Source: JACNKV01 sp964388155 (GTDB lineage: Bacteria > Fidelibacterota > Marinisomatia > Marinisomatales > JACNKV01). From it: a stretch of DNA of 45,683 nucleotides. The position numbers and the translations under genes were made by a program. The stretch is from contig CAYLYH010000022.1 in assembly GCA_964388155.1 (NCBI GenBank), forward strand, positions 1 to 45,683. The letters run 5' to 3'. The first letter of the stretch is position 1. Each line of letters starts with the position of its first letter. A model generated the notes under the pieces. It did not search any database. It was not told the origin of the DNA and saw only the letters and a list, made by a program, of their open reading frames with translations. Below are positions 42,280 through 45,683 of this stretch, in pieces.

Positions 42280-43692
42280 ATGAAACCAACAGTCAAAGAA
42301 TCACGATTACAGGATTTTCTTGACCATCCCCCAAAAGCATTGTGGCGACTGGCGTTGCCCATGATGGCAGGGATGGGGATCCAAACCGTGTATATGTTGG
42401 TCGATATGATGTTCATCGGACGCATAAGCGGCGAAGCGATAGCTGCTGTGGCTTTTGTGATGCCCTTGATGTTTCTTGTGCTCGGCATGACGATGGGACT
42501 TGGGTCGGGAGTAACAGCATCTATTGCCCGTTTTATCGGAAAAGAAGATAAACAAAGTGCAGACAACTCCGCCGAACATGCTTTAGCACTCGGAGGGATT
42601 CTCAGCTTGATTTTGGTTAGTGTCGGATTGCTTTACGGACAAAATATGATTGCACTTTTAGGTGCTCCGGAATCTATCACAGTGCTTGCCTGGCCGTATT
42701 TAAAAGTGATCACTTTTGGGCTGCCCTTTATGATTTATTCCATGTTTTTCAGGTCAATACTGTCAGGTGAAGGCGATATGAAACTCCCGATGATCGTGGC
42801 CGGTTTTGGGACGGTGTTGAACATCATATTGGATCCTATCTTTATTTTCAGCCTGAATATGGGAGTTCGAGGAGCGGCTGTCGCTACTGTATTTAGTCAG
42901 ATATTAGTCCTTATCATTTTTGTCTATATGCTGTTCGTGAAAGAACATACTTACATTCGCTTCAAGATGAGAGATTTCTCTCCATCTCTGCGAATTATAA
43001 AAGATATCATGGTTGTTGGAATCCCGGCGTCCATATCAATGGTGGTTATGGCTGTAGGCGGAGGTGTGTTCAATAAAATACTGGTGCATTATTCCACGGA
43101 TGCCGTTGCTGCCTATCAAATCGGAAGTCGTATCGATCATATTATTTTTTTACCGATTATGGCAATTGCGACTGCCATAACAACTTTAGTCGGAATGTTC
43201 TACGGAGCGGGCGAGATAGAGAAAGTGAAACTTGTTGTGAAATATGCGATTACGAGGTGTATTTTCATCACATTCATTTCCTCCGGTTTGGTTTTTATAT
43301 TTGCTCCGTTGATAGTCGCCGGATTTACAACCAATGAAAATATCAAAGAAATTGCAGTAACATTTCTGCGGCTGATTACGTTAGTGTATCCGATTGTGCC
43401 TATCGGAATGACAAGCGGGAGAGTCCTTCAGGGTTTGGGAAAAGGTTTGCCTATGTTGGTGTTGACGGTTATTAGAGTCGTGGGTGTTTCAGCTCCGCTG
43501 GCTCTTATCTTTACCTATATATTTGATAAACCCGTTGAGTGGGTTTGGTATTCAATGATGTTTTCCATTACCATTTCAGTGAGTACAGCTCTAGCATGGC
43601 TGAGATTTACTTACCGTAAGATAGAAAAAGAGGCAAGCCCTGAAACATCAAATATATCAGAGGTTAGCCTTAGTACTGCCCCATTTAATTAA
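42280..43692 (+). CDS. MATE family efflux transporter
   Basis: A 470-residue, 12-helix cation-coupled multidrug/metabolite exporter of the NorM/DinF superfamily. Characteristic segments are PMMAGMGIQTVYMLVDMMF (helix 1), GEAIAAVAFVMP, FRSILSGEGDMKLPM and FRSILSGEGD-like repeats at the second half. The two six-helix halves are evident. It follows the thiol module by 45 bp and may export a toxic or oxidised compound as part of the same response (inference). Its 3' end overlaps the convergent SDR gene by 36 bp. Confidence 0.93.
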   Translation: MKPTVKESRLQDFLDHPPKALWRLALPMMAGMGIQTVYMLVDMMFIGRISGEAIAAVAFVMPLMFLVLGMTMGLGSGVTASIARFIGKEDKQSADNSAEHALALGGILSLILVSVGLLYGQNMIALLGAPESITVLAWPYLKVITFGLPFMIYSMFFRSILSGEGDMKLPMIVAGFGTVLNIILDPIFIFSLNMGVRGAAVATVFSQILVLIIFVYMLFVKEHTYIRFKMRDFSPSLRIIKDIMVVGIPASISMVVMAVGGGVFNKILVHYSTDAVAAYQIGSRIDHIIFLPIMAIATAITTLVGMFYGAGEIEKVKLVVKYAITRCIFITFISSGLVFIFAPLIVAGFTTNENIKEIAVTFLRLITLVYPIVPIGMTSGRVLQGLGKGLPMLVLTVIRVVGVSAPLALIFTYIFDKPVEWVWYSMMFSITISVSTALAWLRFTYRKIEKEASPETSNISEVSLSTAPFN

Positions 43693-44409
43693 CCAATCAG
43701 GAACAACTTTGATCAGTGGTAATAAAACTTTCCATTGCCACGGAAAAATATAGCATTTCTTTCTTTTCTCAACTGCGAATAGAATTTTCACAGCTGCAGT
43801 ATCAGCATCCATAAGAAACGGCATTTTAAAGCGATTATTTTTCACTAAGGGTGTTTCAATAAAACCGGGACAAATATTTGTCACATGGATATTGTAACGT
43901 GATAAAGAGTAGCGCCAGCTGTCAGCCATAATACGAATAGCCGCTTTAGAGGCAGAATATGCACCATGAGCAACCAGACCGCGGAACCCGGCAACAGAAC
44001 TGACAACCACAATGTGTCCGTACTGCTGGTCTATTATCTTCGGAATGCAGGGTATAACCGTATTTGAAATCCCGAGAATATTGGTTGTCAAAATACGATT
44101 TGTTTCAGTTGCATCGCCGTTTTTGAGGTCATCCATACCACCGACTCCGGCGTTTGCAATAACAATGTCAATGTCGTTGACATCGTCTATAAAATTCTGA
44201 ATAGTGAATTTTATGATGCTTTGGTCAGTAACATCCATCGGATAGTTGTATACTGTACCTCCCAACGATTTACACTTGTCAGCGACCGTGTCCAATATGT
44301 CTTTCCGGCGGGCAATCAATCCGAGGATGGCTCCTTGTTTTGCATAGGCATAAGCCAATGCTTCTCCGATTCCGCTACTTGCCCCTGTGATGAGTATTTT
44401 TTGTTTCAT
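43657..44409 (-). CDS. short-chain dehydrogenase/reductase
   Basis: A 250-residue classical SDR with TGASSGIGEALAYAYA (nucleotide loop), NAGVGG, and the Ser-Tyr-Lys set in VVSSVAGFRG and YSASKAA. The C-terminal 60 residues are basic with a hydrophobic segment near FPWQWKVLLPLIKVVPDWL, as in the membrane-associated 'YqjQ/DltE-like' SDRs that act on lipids. ATG 44409 (KQKILIT) is preferred over GTG 44418. The 3' end overlaps the MATE gene tail-to-tail. Substrate unknown. Confidence 0.9.
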   Translation of the reverse strand: MKQKILITGASSGIGEALAYAYAKQGAILGLIARRKDILDTVADKCKSLGGTVYNYPMDVTDQSIIKFTIQNFIDDVNDIDIVIANAGVGGMDDLKNGDATETNRILTTNILGISNTVIPCIPKIIDQQYGHIVVVSSVAGFRGLVAHGAYSASKAAIRIMADSWRYSLSRYNIHVTNICPGFIETPLVKNNRFKMPFLMDADTAAVKILFAVEKRKKCYIFPWQWKVLLPLIKVVPDWLIKWGSTKANL

Positions 44410-44439
44410 TTTTGCCACAAATTTACCAAGATACTAAGA

Positions 44440-44833
44440 TTAATTAACAAACATTTTATCCAATTCTTTTATTAATGGGACATTAATATTAATTAAAAAA
44501 CCCAATCGCCTCTCTGTCAATTTTAAATAACTGATGATTTGTGATTCAAAAACCGGATTGACGTTTTCAACTGCTTTAATTTCATATATTATGGAATTTT
44601 CTACGGACATCCAAGCGCAACCCATCATTAAATGTTATGTTATCGTAAACAATTGGTAAATCAACTTGACGCTTATATTTTAATTCTCTCTTGTTTAATT
44701 TACAACAGAAACATGTTCCATAAACTTTTTCCAGCAGGCCGGGACCATGTTGTTTGTGTGCTTGAAATGCTGAATAAACTATTTTTGTGGCATAGCTTTC
44801 TATTTGTTCTGATGTTTCTATAGCAGTTTTCAT
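44440..44833 (-). pseudogene. frameshifted GxxExxY family gene
   Basis: Two frames together make one GxxExxY protein of about 125 residues. The first (44833 downward) has HKQHGPGLLEKVYGTCFCCK, giving the GxxExxY motif, then LKYKRQVDLPIVYDN and DGLRLDV. The match then jumps frame near 44600 to ENSIIYEIKAVENVNPVFES and ISYLKLTERRLGFLININVP. The junction fits a +1 or -2 change. The intact family resembles nuclease-like folds (conserved E-x-K in EIKAVE); its function is unknown. Sequencing error cannot be excluded. Downstream (44402-44440) lies phrase-like intergenic sequence like that in other gaps. Confidence 0.82.
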
Positions 44834-44904
44834 TTGAGCAATTCCAATATATTAAAGAATAGCTGAAAAAGGCGCAAAAGTAACAAATCCTATACCTTCG
44901 CGGT

Positions 44905-45615
44905 TTAACGAAATTTCAAGTTCCAGCTATCCTGAATCACTTCCCAAATGGTCGGAATAAAAGAAAGACGGCTGTCTCGGTCGCATGTCCATTCAATGGG
45001 TGATTCCTGAATGGTTACTTTTTGTTTTTTTGCTTTCTTAAGAATTTCGATATCAAATAAAAATCCGTTGATGACACTTCCTTTGTAAAGAGTTCTGGCA
45101 ATGTCGCCATCGTATATTTTAAATCCACATTGGGTATCGGTATATCCCCACAATGATGGAAAAAATATTTTAATAAAGATTCGAAATAGTGTAGATACCA
45201 ACCGCCGATGAAAGGCCAATGGTTTTGTGATAATACTGTCCGGTAAATGCCGCGAACCCAATACTATTTGGCATTCACAGTTTTGGAGTTTATTTAATCC
45301 TTGAATGATGGCATCCAACTCCACCGTATTACCGCTATCTATAAATAATACAAAGTTGCCTTTAGATTGTATGACCCCCTTCCGAACGGCATGACCTTTT
45401 CCTATATGTTCACTATCGGTAATCACGGATAATTGAACAAGGGGACAGATGGGAGTTTCAGAAGCAATTTTAACCGTGTCATCCGTGCTACCATCATCAG
45501 AAATAATAATTTCACCTGTGATATGATTCTCACATAAAAATTCTGAGATAGCCGAAATATCTTCTCGGATTTTTTTTTCTTCATTGAAAACGGGAATAAT
45601 AATGGATAATCTCAC
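44905..45615 (-). CDS. GT2 glycosyltransferase (dolichyl-phosphate-glucose synthase-like)
   Basis: A 236-residue GT-A fold enzyme. SIIIPVFNEEKKI at the N-terminus, ISDDGSTDDTV, GKGHAVRKGV and WGYTDTQCGFKIYDGDIA match the polyprenyl/dolichyl-phosphate beta-glucosyltransferase branch of GT2. The metal-binding DxD position reads FIDSGN instead of the usual DAD-like triad. It lacks C-terminal membrane helices. Expected role: charging a lipid carrier with a sugar from UDP/GDP-sugar for envelope glycans. The start is GTG 45615. Confidence 0.88.
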   Translation of the reverse strand: MRLSIIIPVFNEEKKIREDISAISEFLCENHITGEIIISDDGSTDDTVKIASETPICPLVQLSVITDSEHIGKGHAVRKGVIQSKGNFVLFIDSGNTVELDAIIQGLNKLQNCECQIVLGSRHLPDSIITKPLAFHRRLVSTLFRIFIKIFFPSLWGYTDTQCGFKIYDGDIARTLYKGSVINGFLFDIEILKKAKKQKVTIQESPIEWTCDRDSRLSFIPTIWEVIQDSWNLKFR

Positions 45616-45619
45616 TACA

Positions 45620-45683
45620 TTAACCTAGCCTGATTAATTCATCAGCTTTAGAAACCGGATGATATTTTTCATTTTTTGTCATT
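45620..45683 (-). CDS. C-terminal end of a gene running off the window
   Basis: On the minus strand an open frame enters at the right edge and ends with HPVSKADELIRLG and TAA at 45620-45622, four bases before the GT2 start codon. An ATG at 45682 is also present, so it could be a 20-residue peptide, but a longer upstream gene is more likely. No function can be read. Confidence 0.3.
   Translation of the reverse strand, partial: MTKNEKYHPVSKADELIRLG

Noticed and set aside
1..45683. rRNA or tRNA genes, prophage, toxin-antitoxin or defence island
   Set aside because: No matching sequence or gene set was found on reading both strands; a covariance-model search was not possible.

Overview
The window looks like a chromosomal segment from a moderately AT-rich Gram-negative bacterium of the FCB superphylum. 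Candidatus Marinimicrobia (Neomarinimicrobiota) or a close relative such as Calditrichota is my best guess. Two large secreted proteins end in a type IX secretion (Por) type A sorting domain (FPNPFNP-like start, GVY-like motif, basic tail). One carries the C-M-D-x-x-A-x-N-Y DGSC motif typical of these groups. Many genes use AAGGA-like ribosome binding sites. No rRNA, tRNA, CRISPR array, prophage or classical insertion sequence was seen. The assignment is inference from protein style, not from a marker tree.

Left part (1-8465, + strand): an unrecognised membrane protein; a 1032-residue T9SS cargo with 372-bp tandem repeats; then a sugar-phosphate/envelope cluster of murQ, phosphomannomutase/phosphoglucomutase, a short-chain polyprenyl diphosphate synthase and an archaeal-type bifunctional phosphoglucose/phosphomannose isomerase.

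Centre (8637-25739, - strand): a full yceD-rpmF-plsX-fabH-fabD-fabG-acpP-fabF-rnc lipid operon, coupled by ATGA overlaps. Its rnc has no canonical start codon. Upstream of it lie a membrane protein, a SPOR-domain lipoprotein, ndk, sucD, sucC, a cyclic-2,3-diphosphoglycerate-synthetase-like P-loop protein (COG2403), a four-helix-bundle (S23/IVS) gene set between inverted microrepeats, pruA-type P5C dehydrogenase and a PpiD-like periplasmic chaperone. A 540-bp gap follows; it holds a perfect CRP-consensus palindrome and several hairpins.

Right part: (+) a cupin, a small membrane protein, a succinate-semialdehyde-type dehydrogenase, a secreted protein coupled to an intramembrane M50 protease, and a PorZ-like propeller protein; (-) a lipoprotein-like propeller, adenosine deaminase and an OPT transporter; (+) an SLC13/TrkA_C permease, an OB-like lipoprotein and a PepSY-type membrane protein.

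The most novel block is 39804-42234. Here a thioredoxin is followed by an ECF sigma factor, a zinc (HxxxCxxC) anti-sigma factor, a DUF1858 CxxC protein, a GNAT, a DUF6132 membrane protein, a tiny membrane protein whose frame runs through an in-frame UGA, and an FmdB zinc ribbon. A SECIS-like hairpin sits just after the UGA. I read this as a candidate thiol/selenol stress module with an undescribed mini-selenoprotein. A MATE transporter, an SDR, a frameshifted GxxExxY gene and a GT2 glycosyltransferase close the window.

Several intergenic gaps contain inverted, degenerate, low-complexity arms. Two of the genes beside such sequence (S23 and GxxExxY) belong to enigmatic small protein families, which suggests a family of degenerate small elements.
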